Notes: generated from the letters alone by a model not told the origin. A stretch of DNA of 64,000 nt from Stenotrophomonas maltophilia (GCF_003205835.1 NZ_CP029773.1:2078501-2142500); one strand, 5' to 3'. Positions 46,052 to 55,310 are shown, numbered from the stretch's first letter. Program-made: numbers and translations.

Positions 46052-48970
46052 ATGCCCCTCGCCCGCCGCGTGATTCCATCCATACTGGCCCTGCTGCTCT
46101 GCGCTGTCGCTGGGGTTGCCCAGGCGCAGTCCGCCAAGGCCGTCCGGCCCGTCCGGTCGGTGCCGCTTCTGCAGGTTGCCGGCGCCGAGCAGCCCATCGC
46201 GCTGCGCCAGGCCCGTATCGAAGGCGACATCCAGGCCGGCATCGCCCAGACCCGCATCACCCTGGAATTCCACAATCCGAACCGGCGCGTGCTGGAAGGG
46301 GAGTTGCAGTTCCCGTTGGCCGAGGGCCAGCAGATCACCGGGTTTGCGCTGGATATCGGTGGTGAGCTGCGCGAGGCGGTGCCGGTGCCCAAGGACCGCG
46401 GCCGCCAGGTCTTCGAGGAGATCGCCCGCCGCGGCGTCGACCCCGGCCTGCTGGAGCAGACCGCCGGCAATCAGTTCCGCCTGCGCATCTACCCGCTGCC
46501 CGCCGGCGGCAGCCGCCGCGTGCAGTTGGTGCTGCGCGAGCCGCTGGCGTTCTCGGGCCAGGGCTGGCGCTGGACGCTGCCGCTGCAGTTCGCCGCTGGT
46601 GCTGCCTCTGTTGCAGTGAAGGTGCAGGCGCCGGGTGCGATGGCCGCAGGTACCGCACCGTTCCAGATCACGGCGGGTCAGCTGCAATGGCAGGGTCGCG
46701 GCGCGCAGCTGCCGGCACAGCTGCAATGGACCCTGCCGGCCGAACGCAAGCAGCAGGTGCAGGTGGCGCCGTGGCAGGACGGCCACTATCTGCTGGCGCA
46801 GCTGCCGGTGCCGATCAGTAGCGCTCCCCGCACGCTGCCGAGCGAGGTCGGCCTGCTGTGGGACGGTTCGGGGTCATCCGGCCTGCGCGACCGCGCGCGT
46901 GAGTTCGCGCTGCTGGACCGCTACTTTGCCCGGATGGGCAATGGCACGGTCGCGCTGACCGTGCTGCGCGATCGCGCCGAGCCGGTCCGCCGATTCCGCA
47001 TCCGCGGCGGCAACTGGAGTGAGCTGCGGGCGGCGCTGCAGGCGGTGCACCCGGACGGCGCCAGTGCGCTGGCGCAGTGGCAGCCGCAGCCGATGGTGAA
47101 GGAATACCTGCTGGTCAGTGACGGCCTGCTGACGTATGGACCGGAAGCACTGCCGGCGCTGGCGCCGGACCAGCGCTTGTTCGCAATCAGCAGCGCCGGC
47201 GCCCACACCGATGCGGTCCGGCTGCGCGGATGGAGTGAGTCGCATGGTGGCCGCTTTGTTGCACTGGAGGCGGATGTCGATGCCGCCGCGCGCGAACTGT
47301 TCTCCTCGCCGCTGGACGTGCAGGTCGATGCGAGGCGTGGCGTGCAGGACGTGGTGATTGATCGTCGCAGCGAGGCCGAAGGCTGGCTGTGGCTGCATGC
47401 CCGCTTGGCCGCAGACGGTGTGTCCATGCGGGTGCGCGTCGGTGGCGGTGAGTGGCAGGCGCTGCCGCCGACCCAGAAGAGCAGCGATGGCGAACTGCTG
47501 GCCGGGCTGTGGGCGCAGGCACGCCTGCAGCAGCTGGCGGCCGATCGTCGCGGCAACCGCGAGGCGATGCAGCGCCTGTCGCAGCAGTTCGGCCTGGTCG
47601 GGCCGGATACCTCGCTGATCGTGCTGGAAACGCTGGAGGACTACCTGCGCTATGCGATCCGTCCGTCCGGGAAACTGCGTGCCGAGTACGACGCCCGCTA
47701 CGCGCGACAGGTGAGCGACCGCGCCACGGCCGATCGCCAGCGTCTGGACGAGGTGGCCGCACGCTGGAAGGAGCGCCAGCAATGGTGGAGCCGGACCTGG
47801 CCAAAGGGCGCACCGCCGCAGCTGAAGGGCAGGGCACTGGAGGTAGCGTCCGCAGACTACGCGATGGAATCGGCGCCGGTGGCGATGCTGGCGGCCCCCG
47901 CTCCGGCGGCCCCGCCTGCGCCGATGGCAGCGGCAACCGAGCAGCGCAGGGAGGCCAGCAGCGCGCGCGCGCGTCGCTCCGTGTCCGCGGCGAACCAGGC
48001 GCTCGACACGGTGGTGGTCACCGGTTCGGCCATCGATCAAGCGGGGCCCGCCAACGAGGGCCAGCTCGGCATCCAGCTGGCCGCATGGCAACCGGATTCG
48101 GCGATTGCCCGTCGCCTGCGCCAGGGCCCAGCGTCGCAACTGTATGACCGCTACCTGGCCGAGCGTGACGCACATGCCGACAGCAGCGCGTTCTTCCTCG
48201 ATGTGGCCGACCTGCTGCTGGAGCAGGGCCAGCGCGAATTGGCATTGCGCGTGCTGTCGAACCTGGCCGAGATGGACCTGGACAACCGCCACCTGCTGCG
48301 CGTGCTCGGCTACCGGCTGATGCAGGCCGATGCGCCGGCGCTGGCGGTGCCGGTGTTCGAACAGGTGCTGGCGATGGGGCAGGAAGAGCCGCAGAGCTTC
48401 CGCGACCTGGGCCTGGCACTGGCGGCCGCTGGCAAGCCGCAGCAGGCGCTGGCGCCGCTGTACCAGGTGGTGGTGCGGCCCTGGGACAACCGCTTCGATG
48501 GCATCGCGCTGATCGCCTTGGATGAGCTCACCAACCTGGTCGCGCGCAGCACGCCCCGCCTGGATACCCGCAACATCGATCCGCGCCTGCTGCAGGCGAT
48601 GCCGCTGGACCTGCGCGTGGTGCTGTCCTGGGATGCCGACAACAGCGACATGGATCTGTGGGTGACCGACCCGAACGGCGAGCGCGCGTACTACGGCAAT
48701 CGCCTGACCTACCAGGGCGGGCAGATGTCGCAGGACTTCACCGGTGGCTATGGCCCCGAACAGTTCTCGCTGCGCAACGCCAAGCCGGGCAAGTACAAGG
48801 TGGAAGCGAACTACTTCGGCAGCCGCCAGCAGCTGGTGACCGGGGCGACGACGCTGATGCTGCGCCTGACCACCCACTGGGGCACGCCGAAGCAGAAGGA
48901 CCAGATGGTCACGATGCGGCTGAAGGACCGCGCCGAGACTGTGCTGGTGGGCGAGTTCGAGGTGCGGTAG
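46052..48970 (+). CDS. VIT-domain exported protein with TPR and DUF2135 (YfaP-like) domains
   Basis: 972 residues. Signal peptide MPLARRVIPSILALLLCAVA. A VIT domain (residues about 45-170; FHNPNRRVLEGELQFPLAEG, VFEEIARRGVDPGLLEQ) is followed by a region in the von Willebrand A position (VGLLWDGSGSSGLRD) in which the usual metal-site DxSGSM is degenerate. A low-complexity linker holds LDTVVVTGSAID, then TPR-like helices (AVPVFEQVLAMGQEEPQSF). The C-terminal DUF2135 domain has VVLSWDADNSDMDLWVTDPN and GKYKVEANYFGS. Probably periplasmic or surface-bound. The start has GGAG 7 bases upstream. The TAG stop coincides with a SMAG GTAG. Function unknown; related proteins are often envelope stress or maturation factors. 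Confidence 0.8.
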   Translation: MPLARRVIPSILALLLCAVAGVAQAQSAKAVRPVRSVPLLQVAGAEQPIALRQARIEGDIQAGIAQTRITLEFHNPNRRVLEGELQFPLAEGQQITGFALDIGGELREAVPVPKDRGRQVFEEIARRGVDPGLLEQTAGNQFRLRIYPLPAGGSRRVQLVLREPLAFSGQGWRWTLPLQFAAGAASVAVKVQAPGAMAAGTAPFQITAGQLQWQGRGAQLPAQLQWTLPAERKQQVQVAPWQDGHYLLAQLPVPISSAPRTLPSEVGLLWDGSGSSGLRDRAREFALLDRYFARMGNGTVALTVLRDRAEPVRRFRIRGGNWSELRAALQAVHPDGASALAQWQPQPMVKEYLLVSDGLLTYGPEALPALAPDQRLFAISSAGAHTDAVRLRGWSESHGGRFVALEADVDAAARELFSSPLDVQVDARRGVQDVVIDRRSEAEGWLWLHARLAADGVSMRVRVGGGEWQALPPTQKSSDGELLAGLWAQARLQQLAADRRGNREAMQRLSQQFGLVGPDTSLIVLETLEDYLRYAIRPSGKLRAEYDARYARQVSDRATADRQRLDEVAARWKERQQWWSRTWPKGAPPQLKGRALEVASADYAMESAPVAMLAAPAPAAPPAPMAAATEQRREASSARARRSVSAANQALDTVVVTGSAIDQAGPANEGQLGIQLAAWQPDSAIARRLRQGPASQLYDRYLAERDAHADSSAFFLDVADLLLEQGQRELALRVLSNLAEMDLDNRHLLRVLGYRLMQADAPALAVPVFEQVLAMGQEEPQSFRDLGLALAAAGKPQQALAPLYQVVVRPWDNRFDGIALIALDELTNLVARSTPRLDTRNIDPRLLQAMPLDLRVVLSWDADNSDMDLWVTDPNGERAYYGNRLTYQGGQMSQDFTGGYGPEQFSLRNAKPGKYKVEANYFGSRQQLVTGATTLMLRLTTHWGTPKQKDQMVTMRLKDRAETVLVGEFEVR

Positions 48971-49036
48971 CGCCGCGCCATGCGTGGCTGTTGCTTGGTT
49001 TCGGAACGGGCCTATCCACGCACGGCGTGGATCTAC
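48967..49036. repeat. SMAG element, two halves, supplying the VIT gene stop
   Basis: GTAGCGCCGCGCCATGCGTG at the left, whose TAG is the stop of the preceding gene, and an inverted half ending ATCTAC at the right. It lies between the convergent VIT and PAP2 genes and overlaps the last codon of the latter. Confidence 0.8.
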
Positions 49037-50019
49037 CGGGTCCTGCCCGGCATCGAGGGGCGCTGGCGCGGAATCCACCGCGCCAGCGCCACGCCGCCAC
49101 CGAGGATCAACAGCGTGCCAATGGCCTGCCACAGCACTTCGGTCGCCGCTACATCAGGCAGCGGAATGGTCGCGGCCAGCAGATCGATCAACGGCCGCGC
49201 CAGCAGATAGATCACCACAACACCCAGCACGCGCAGCACCCGCTGCGCGATGCCCCGCGGATCCACCGGCCAGCCGCGCCACTGCAGCCACGCCACCAGC
49301 AGGCTCAGTGCCAGCAGTCGCCCGGCTTCACCGATGGGAACGAAGCGCGTGGTTGCTGCCGCCCACGCCAGCACCAGACTCAATCCAAACAGAAGCGGCA
49401 GCTGCCAGCGCCTGCTTGACCGCGTCCCCGGCATCAGCTGCCACGCCAACAACGCCACGCCGACGCCAATCAGCCACCCGGCCAGTACGTCGGCCAGGAA
49501 ATGCCGGCCCAGGTACATCCGTGACAGCGCCATCAGCAGCGGCCAGCCCAACGCCAGCGCCCAGCGCAGCCAGCGGCGGCGGATGCCGAAGGCCAGCAGC
49601 AGGCCGACGCAGGCAGCGGTGGCGACGCCGACATGGCCGCTATTGAAGCCATAGTCGGCATCGGGCTGCGCTCGCAGCATTGCGGTGGCCTGTGCGTCCG
49701 GCAGTGCCCAGAAGGTGTGACCTCCGCCGTCCACCACGAACGGGTGGGACGGCTCGCCCTTGTCCAGCACTGCTGCGTCCACATCGGTCGGACGGGGCAG
49801 GGCGGCGCCCTGTTTGATTGCATGCGTGGCGCAGGCCATCAGCAGCACCGCCAGCATCACGCACAGGCCGGCGCGCAGGCGTGCACCGAACGCGCACACC
49901 AGGATCAGCGCCGTATAGGCTATTTCGTAACCGAGCAGGCTGATGAACTGCATCAGCGACAGCATCCAGCCGCTGTCGAAGGTGTGCTGCAACCACAGGT
50001 GCCATTGCGTCTGGAACAT
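49033..50019 (-). CDS. PAP2-superfamily membrane phosphatase
   Basis: 328 residues, about eight hydrophobic segments. The three phosphatase motifs are present: KQGAALPRP (KxxxxxxRP type), NSGHVGVA (PSGH type with N for P) and SRMYLGRHFLADVLAG (SRxxxxxHxxxD). It is predicted to dephosphorylate a lipid pyrophosphate or phosphatidate on the periplasmic face, for example undecaprenyl pyrophosphate. The C-terminal third adds extra membrane helices beyond the usual PAP2 core. Monocistronic, with an acyltransferase gene upstream on the same strand. Confidence 0.88.
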   Translation of the reverse strand: MFQTQWHLWLQHTFDSGWMLSLMQFISLLGYEIAYTALILVCAFGARLRAGLCVMLAVLLMACATHAIKQGAALPRPTDVDAAVLDKGEPSHPFVVDGGGHTFWALPDAQATAMLRAQPDADYGFNSGHVGVATAACVGLLLAFGIRRRWLRWALALGWPLLMALSRMYLGRHFLADVLAGWLIGVGVALLAWQLMPGTRSSRRWQLPLLFGLSLVLAWAAATTRFVPIGEAGRLLALSLLVAWLQWRGWPVDPRGIAQRVLRVLGVVVIYLLARPLIDLLAATIPLPDVAATEVLWQAIGTLLILGGGVALARWIPRQRPSMPGRTR

Positions 50020-50049
50020 CCGTTGTCCTCATCATCCGTTGGCAATCAG

Positions 50050-50101
50050 GCTCGGCTCAACAGAACCGAGCCAAAGCAGCCGAGTGTGGACTCGGTTCTA
50101 C
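50050..50101 (-). repeat. SMAG element, one good and one degenerate half, supplying a gene stop
   Basis: Minus-strand GTAGAACCGAGTCCACACTC heads a hairpin at 50078-50101, with a degenerate inverted partner at 50050-50071. The TAG of its GTAG (50098-50100) is the stop codon of the acyltransferase gene. Confidence 0.75.
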
Positions 50102-51303
50102 ACCGGCGCAACACGTGTCACGAGCAGCGATGGCGATGCGGCACGCAGGCCGAACAGGGGCCGCAGCCAGCGCGTGCGGCGGATCAGCAGTTCGTGGATC
50201 AGCAGGCAGCCGCCGATCGTGCCGACCACCAGCAAGGCAGGCTCCAGCCACGGGCCAAGCTGCAACGGTCGCAGCGCATACAACAAGACGATCAGCACGG
50301 TCTGGTGCAGGATGTACCAGCTGAACACCGCCTCGCGGCAGTAGGCCAGGCCGGGCCAGTGGCGGTCCAGTAACTCGCGCGCCCAGCCGAACAGGGTCAG
50401 CAGCATGCACCACGTGTACAACGCGCGGCCGACGCGTTCGGTCTGGGCCCAAGGCAGTGCCAGCACCCACGCATCCAGATCGCCCACAGGCGGCAAGCGG
50501 GCCAGCGCGCGGATGCCCAGCTCCAGGCTGAGCCCCAGCACCGCCAGTGCCAATGTCAGGCGACGTCCACGCACCAGCAGGTCCCAGCCTCGCTGCCAGC
50601 GAGCGGCCAGGAAGCCCGCCAGGAACAGCGGCAGCGACTCGGCGTGCACGTACACGTCGTCCAGCAAGGCATGGGTCGGCGGCCAGCGTGGCATCAGCAC
50701 CAGCAGGGCCCAGCTCAGCCAGGCCACTGGCAACGCCAGTAGCAGGGTGCCCAGCAGGCGGTCGCTTGCCTGCCAGCGCGGCAGCGCACTGCGCAGTGGT
50801 CGGAGGAGACTGGCCAGGACGACGGCCAGCACGGTGTAGGGCAGCAGGTAGGCCAGGTACCAGAGGTGATTCCAGGTGAAGCCGTAGGCGGCACCACTGA
50901 AATGTGCGCCCGGCCACGGCCGGAACTGCCAGTAGCGCCACAGGAATCCGGCCAGCCCCGGTGACGCGTCGCCCTTGTCCAGCGCTTCATGGTAGGCCTG
51001 CAGGGATACCACCGCGACAATGCCGAACAGCAACGGTAGCAGCAGGCGCCAGCCACGGCGGAGGGTGTGCTGCAGCCGTCCCTGGTCGGGCAGGGACAGG
51101 CCAAGGGCGATACCGCTGATCGCGAACAGCAGCGGCATGCGCCATCGGTTCAGCGCGATCATCGGCCATTGCAGCCATTCGGCGGTGTAGGCGCTCTTGA
51201 GGTGGAAGCCCCAGCCGGCCACGTAGGCCATGGCGGCGTGGTAGAAGATCAGCAGGACGAAGGCGGCGATGCGCAGGGTGTCCAGATCGTGGCGACGGTG
51301 CAT
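50098..51303 (-). CDS. Acyltransferase 3 family membrane protein (OpgC-like)
   Basis: 401 residues with about ten membrane helices. The opening MHRRHDLDTLRIAAFVLLIF and YHAAMAYVAGWGF is the acyltransferase 3 hallmark with the RxxxxxxR/H region. It resembles OpgC/MdoC, which succinylates periplasmic glucans, but substrates vary widely in the family. The last helices are followed by a short cytoplasmic tail. The stop codon is provided by a palindromic repeat, so a former longer C-terminus may have been cut or replaced. It is divergent from the LytTR regulator. Confidence 0.85.
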   Translation of the reverse strand: MHRRHDLDTLRIAAFVLLIFYHAAMAYVAGWGFHLKSAYTAEWLQWPMIALNRWRMPLLFAISGIALGLSLPDQGRLQHTLRRGWRLLLPLLFGIVAVVSLQAYHEALDKGDASPGLAGFLWRYWQFRPWPGAHFSGAAYGFTWNHLWYLAYLLPYTVLAVVLASLLRPLRSALPRWQASDRLLGTLLLALPVAWLSWALLVLMPRWPPTHALLDDVYVHAESLPLFLAGFLAARWQRGWDLLVRGRRLTLALAVLGLSLELGIRALARLPPVGDLDAWVLALPWAQTERVGRALYTWCMLLTLFGWARELLDRHWPGLAYCREAVFSWYILHQTVLIVLLYALRPLQLGPWLEPALLVVGTIGGCLLIHELLIRRTRWLRPLFGLRAASPSLLVTRVAPV

Positions 51304-51457
51304 GGTGGGCGGGCATCAGGAGGAAGCTGCACCGTGCGTTGGCCAAGGTCCGCGCGCCAGCAGATGGGGCGCAACGGCGGCCACAGAGGGGCCAATGGTG
51401 GGACGGCTGGGACCAATGGCGGATGCGTTCCGGGCCGGATGGGCAACAATAGCCAGC

Positions 51458-52342
51458 ATGGAAAATGGAGATCAGGCGGCGTTGGCCGCCCCTGTTGCCG
51501 AGCCGCTACAGCGCCGCGGCATGGCCGCCACCTTCTGGTCGCTGCTGTTTCTGGGTACTGCAGCAGGTAATGTCCTGGCGCAGTGGATGCGGGCATGGCG
51601 GGACGTACAGCCCTTTCCGGCATTGACGGTATCGATCGAAGAGTTCAGCAGCGCGCTGGCCTCCCTCGCGCTTCTGGCCGTGCTGCATGCCGCTGCTCGC
51701 CGTTGGCCGCTGCATGCCGATACCTGGCGTCGCCGGATCCTGCTGTATGTGCTGGGCGGTATCGCCTGGTGGCTTCTGCACGTCAGTGCCATGGTCCTCA
51801 TGCGCAAGCTGGCCTTCGCCCTGATCGGCCAGCAATACACCTATGGAGCCTGGCCGGCGCAGTGGTTCTACGAGTTCTTCAAGGACGTGCAGACCTACAG
51901 CCTGCTGGTGATCGCGGTGCACGCGGTGGCCTGGTTCGGTCGCCAGCGTCAGGGCGAGGCGCATCTGCTGGCCGAGCCCGATGTCGGTCCCCCGGTGGAA
52001 CCGGTCGAGCGCCCCCAGCACTTCCTGGTGCGCAAGCTGGGCAAGGAGTTCCTGGTGGCCACCGAAGATGTGGAGTACGCCCAGGCGGCGGGGAACTACG
52101 TGAACCTGCGCGTACGTGGCCATGACTACCCACTGCGGATCACCATGGCGGTCCTGGAGCAGCGGTTGGATCCGGTGCAGTTCCTGCGGCCGCACCGCAG
52201 CTGGCTGATCAACCGCGATCAGTTGCGTTCGATCGAACCACTTGATGGCGGTGAAGCCCTGCTTCACATGGTCGATGGCGTCAAAGTGCCGTGCAGTCGA
52301 CGACAGCTGCCGTTGCTGCGCCAGGCGCTGGCAGGAACCTGA
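51458..52342 (+). CDS. Membrane-bound LytTR-family transcriptional regulator
   Basis: 294 residues. Four hydrophobic segments in the N-terminal half (MAATFWSLLFLGTAAGNVL; ALASLALLAVLHAAARRW; LYVLGGIAWWLLHVSAMVL; YSLLVIAVHAVAWFG), then a C-terminal LytTR DNA-binding domain (FLVATEDVEYAQAAGNYVNL; FLRPHRSWLINRDQLRSI; VKVPCSRRQLPLLRQAL). No receiver domain, so the membrane part probably senses the signal directly, as in other LytTR regulators with N-terminal membrane domains. The target may be the divergent acyltransferase gene. ATG 51458 was chosen; an upstream in-frame ATG exists at 51269. Confidence 0.85.
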   Translation: MENGDQAALAAPVAEPLQRRGMAATFWSLLFLGTAAGNVLAQWMRAWRDVQPFPALTVSIEEFSSALASLALLAVLHAAARRWPLHADTWRRRILLYVLGGIAWWLLHVSAMVLMRKLAFALIGQQYTYGAWPAQWFYEFFKDVQTYSLLVIAVHAVAWFGRQRQGEAHLLAEPDVGPPVEPVERPQHFLVRKLGKEFLVATEDVEYAQAAGNYVNLRVRGHDYPLRITMAVLEQRLDPVQFLRPHRSWLINRDQLRSIEPLDGGEALLHMVDGVKVPCSRRQLPLLRQALAGT

Positions 52343-52375
52343 GCGGGCGGACCGGTCGGCCCGCCCGCATGGGCA

Positions 52376-53116
52376 TTACTTCTTGTCCTTCTTGATCATC
52401 GCGTCGATGCGCGCAGCGCGGGCTTCCGAGCCCGGGTGCGAGGACATCAGGCCGCCTTCACTGGACAATTTGCGGAACATGCTGGCCAGGGCTGCCGGGT
52501 CATAGCTGTGGCGCTTCATGAACTGGTAGCCGTACTCGTCCGCCGCGCTCTCTTCCTTCTGCGAGAACTGGGCGTTGACGAAGCCTTCGGCCAGTTCGCC
52601 GAGCTGGCCCTGGCTGAGCTGGGTCAGGTTGCCGTTGCCCGAAGCGGCCAGGCCCTCGCGGCCAGCCGAGGCGAGCAGGGCGGTGCGCATCTTGGTCTTG
52701 CTGTGGCCCAGCTTCACGTGGCCGATTTCGTGGCCGATCACGCCACGCACTTCGTCGTCGCTGGCCATGTCCATCAGGCCGGTATAGACGCGGACGCAAC
52801 CGTTGGCCATCGCCCAGGCGTTGACATCGGCGGTGCGGTACACCTTGAAGTTGAGGTTCAGGCCGTCCTCGTTGGCCAGGCCCTGGGTGATCTTGGCCAG
52901 GCGCTGGGCATACGGATCGTTGCCGGCCACCACCTGGTTGTCCTTGTCCATGTAGGCGCAGGCCTGATCGGCCGCGGCCGAGACCTCAGCGTCGGACAGG
53001 GTCAGCGCCTTGCCGGCCTTCATGCCGGTGCTGGTCAGGCCCTTCAGGTCGATGGCCGAGGCATTGGCGGCCAGCAGGCAGGCGGCCAGGCACAGGGTGG
53101 AACGCATGATCGTCAT
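52376..53116 (-). CDS. M48-family periplasmic metallopeptidase
   Basis: 246 residues. A signal peptide (MRSTLCLAACLLAANASAID, starting three residues after the likely initiator) is followed by the protease domain with IGHEIGHVKLGH, the zinc-binding HExxH, and a downstream glutamate in QKEESAADEYGYQF that should be the third ligand. The end MSSHPGSEARAARID fits the M48 family of soluble or lipoprotein proteases (YcaL/LoiP type). A role in quality control of misfolded envelope proteins is likely. Its ribosome site AAGGAG lies 10 bases before ATG 53116; ATG 53107 is also possible. It is divergent from prfB. Confidence 0.9.
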   Translation of the reverse strand: MTIMRSTLCLAACLLAANASAIDLKGLTSTGMKAGKALTLSDAEVSAAADQACAYMDKDNQVVAGNDPYAQRLAKITQGLANEDGLNLNFKVYRTADVNAWAMANGCVRVYTGLMDMASDDEVRGVIGHEIGHVKLGHSKTKMRTALLASAGREGLAASGNGNLTQLSQGQLGELAEGFVNAQFSQKEESAADEYGYQFMKRHSYDPAALASMFRKLSSEGGLMSSHPGSEARAARIDAMIKKDKK

Positions 53117-53295
53117 TGAAATGGTGCTCCTTGGGTTGGGAATGACCGCGTGGCCCCTGTTCCCGCGGCGGTGGGGAAGTCTACCGGGATCGGATGGCCG
53201 CGTGTCCACCCGGGGCCCAGCCCTGGCCTGCCTCGCCGCCGGGCGGACGCCTGCGGTATCATTGGCAGTCATCTTTTGAATGCATAACCGCCGAC

Positions 53296-54421
53296 ATGAT
53301 CGAACTGAATCCTGTCCGCCAGCGCATCACCGATCTGACCGATCGCGTGCTGTCGCTTCGGGGGTATCTTTGACTACGACGCCAAGAAAGAGCGTCTTGA
53401 AGAAGTAACGCGGGAGCTGGAAAGCCCCGACGTCTGGAACAACGCCGAATACGCCCAGAACCTGGGCCGCGAACGTTCCAGCCTGGAAAAGACCGTGGGC
53501 GGCATCGCCTCGGTGCTGGACGGCCTGGCCGATGCCACCGAGCTGCTGGAGCTGGCCGAATCCGAACAGGACGAGGACACCGCGCTGGCCGTGGTCGCCG
53601 ACCTGGACAAGCACCAGTCGCACGTCGAGAAGCTGGAGTTCCAGCGCATGTTCTCCGGCGAGATGGACAATGCTGCCGCGTTCGTCGACATCCAGGCCGG
53701 TGCCGGTGGCACCGAAGCCCAGGACTGGGCCGAGATCCTGCTGCGCATGTACCTGCGCTGGTGCGAATCGCGCGGCTGGAAGACCGAGCTGATGGAAGTC
53801 TCCGGCGGTGACGTCGCAGGCATCAAGTCGGCCACGCTGCGGGTGGAAGGCGACTACGCCTATGGCTGGCTGAAGACCGAGACCGGCGTGCACCGCCTGG
53901 TGCGCAAGTCGCCGTTCGACTCGGACAACCGCCGCCACACCAGCTTCACCTCGGTGTTCGTGTCGCCGGAGATCGATGACAACATCGACATCACCATCAA
54001 CCCGGCCGACCTGCGTACCGACGTGTACCGTTCATCCGGTGCCGGTGGCCAGCACGTCAACAAGACCGAGTCGGCGGTGCGTATCACCCACATCCCGACC
54101 AACATCGTCGTGGCCTGCCAGACCGGCCGCAGCCAGCACCAGAACCGCGACAACGCGATGAAGATGCTGGCCGCCAAGCTGTACGAGCTGGAGATCCAGA
54201 AGCGCAACGCCGAAAAGGATGCGGTGGAAGCCACCAAGTCCGACATCGGCTGGGGCAGCCAGATCCGCAACTACGTGCTGGACCAGAGCCGTATCAAGGA
54301 CCTGCGTACCGGCATCGAGCGCTCGGATACGCAGAAGGTGCTCGACGGCGACCTGGACGAGTTCGTCGAGGCCAGCCTGAAGGCCGGCCTGGCCGTGGGC
54401 TCCAAGCGCGTCGATGCCTGA
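53296..54421 (+). CDS. prfB: Peptide chain release factor 2, with programmed +1 frameshift
   Basis: Decodes UAA/UGA. The first 25 codons ([20 protein letters not shown] to RGYL) end at an in-frame TGA (53371-53373) followed by C; the ribosome shifts +1 on CTT-TGA-C to continue as DYDAKKERL. The internal Shine-Dalgarno-like GGGGG-TAT-CTT stimulator is present. The finished product is 374 residues. The stop-codon tripeptide SPF occurs in [13 protein letters not shown], and the catalytic GGQ in [13 protein letters not shown]. Autoregulation through this frameshift is conserved in most bacteria. In Xanthomonas it lies between recJ and lysS. Confidence 0.97.
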
Positions 54422-54469
54422 TCGACGCGCCTGCGCGGATATCATCGCCTTCCGCAACGGAGGGCGCTG

Positions 54470-55249
54470 ATGCGCAGCGAAAGTGAACGCAAGGAACTCG
54501 GCGGCTTCCTCAAGGCCTGCCGCGCCCGTGTCGATCCCGCCACGCTCGGTCTGCCGGGCGGGCGCCGGCGCACCCCGGGCCTGAAGCGCGAGGAAGTCGC
54601 GCTGGCGGTCGGCGTCAGCGTCAGCTGGTACACCTGGATCGAGCAGGGCCGCGAAGTGCGCGCCTCGCCCGAGGTGCTGGAGCGCCTGGCGCAGGTGCTG
54701 CGCATGAGCGACGACGAACGCACCTATGCGTTCGCGCTGTCCGGCTACGGCGTGCCGCTGGAGTCTCCGGACGAGACAGTCACCGATGGCCTGCGCCAGC
54801 TGGTGGAGGCGATGCAGCCGATCCCAGCGTATGTGCGCAATACCCGCTACGACATCCTGGCCTGGAACCCGGCCATCGCCGACCTGTTCGTGGACTACAG
54901 CCAGCTGGCGCCACATGAGCGCAACACGCTGCGGCTGATGTTCCTGTACCCGCCGTACCGCACGCTGATCCTCAACTGGGAAGAAATGACCCGCGGGCTG
55001 CTGGCCGGCTTCCGCGCGGCGATGGCGCAGGCGCCGGACAAGGCACCATTCCTGGCGCTGGTCGAGGACATCGCCGCGCACAGCGAGGAGTTCCGCCAGT
55101 GGTGGCCGGAGCACGACGTGCGCCGGTTCGACGAAGGTGCGAAGAAGCTGAACCATCCCACGCGCGGGGTGCTGGACCTGCAGTACGTGGCGCTGGTGCC
55201 GGAGAGCCGGCACGATCTGTCCCTGGTGACCTATCTGCCGCGAAGGTAG
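54470..55249 (+). CDS. XRE-family regulator with MmyB-like ligand-binding domain
   Basis: 259 residues. The helix-turn-helix is at residues about 36-85 (TPGLKREEVALAVGVSVSWY, TWIEQGREVRASPEVLERLA). The C-terminal MmyB-like domain starts near IPAYVRNTRYDILAWNPAIA and includes LRLMFLYPPYRTLILNWEEM and LNHPTRGVLDLQYVALV, a PAS-like fold that binds hydrophobic ligands in actinobacterial relatives. It lies 48 bp after prfB. The gene it controls is unknown; such proteins often regulate a divergent or adjacent oxidoreductase, and an aldehyde dehydrogenase follows after a 560-bp gap. Confidence 0.88.
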   Translation: MRSESERKELGGFLKACRARVDPATLGLPGGRRRTPGLKREEVALAVGVSVSWYTWIEQGREVRASPEVLERLAQVLRMSDDERTYAFALSGYGVPLESPDETVTDGLRQLVEAMQPIPAYVRNTRYDILAWNPAIADLFVDYSQLAPHERNTLRLMFLYPPYRTLILNWEEMTRGLLAGFRAAMAQAPDKAPFLALVEDIAAHSEEFRQWWPEHDVRRFDEGAKKLNHPTRGVLDLQYVALVPESRHDLSLVTYLPRR

Positions 55250-55310
55250 GTTGGTCGGCAGGGCTTGCAGCCCTGCACCTGCAGAGGCCGAAGCGACTGC
55301 AACAGCAACA
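55249..55310 (+). repeat. Inverted outer repeat, left copy, of the 55.2-55.7 kb repeat patch
   Basis: GGCAGGGCTTGCAGCCCTGC is itself a hairpin and is followed by a Gln-codon-like GC/A-rich stretch. An inverted related copy lies at 55611-55674. Together they bracket the other repeats of this gene-free 560 bp. Confidence 0.65.
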
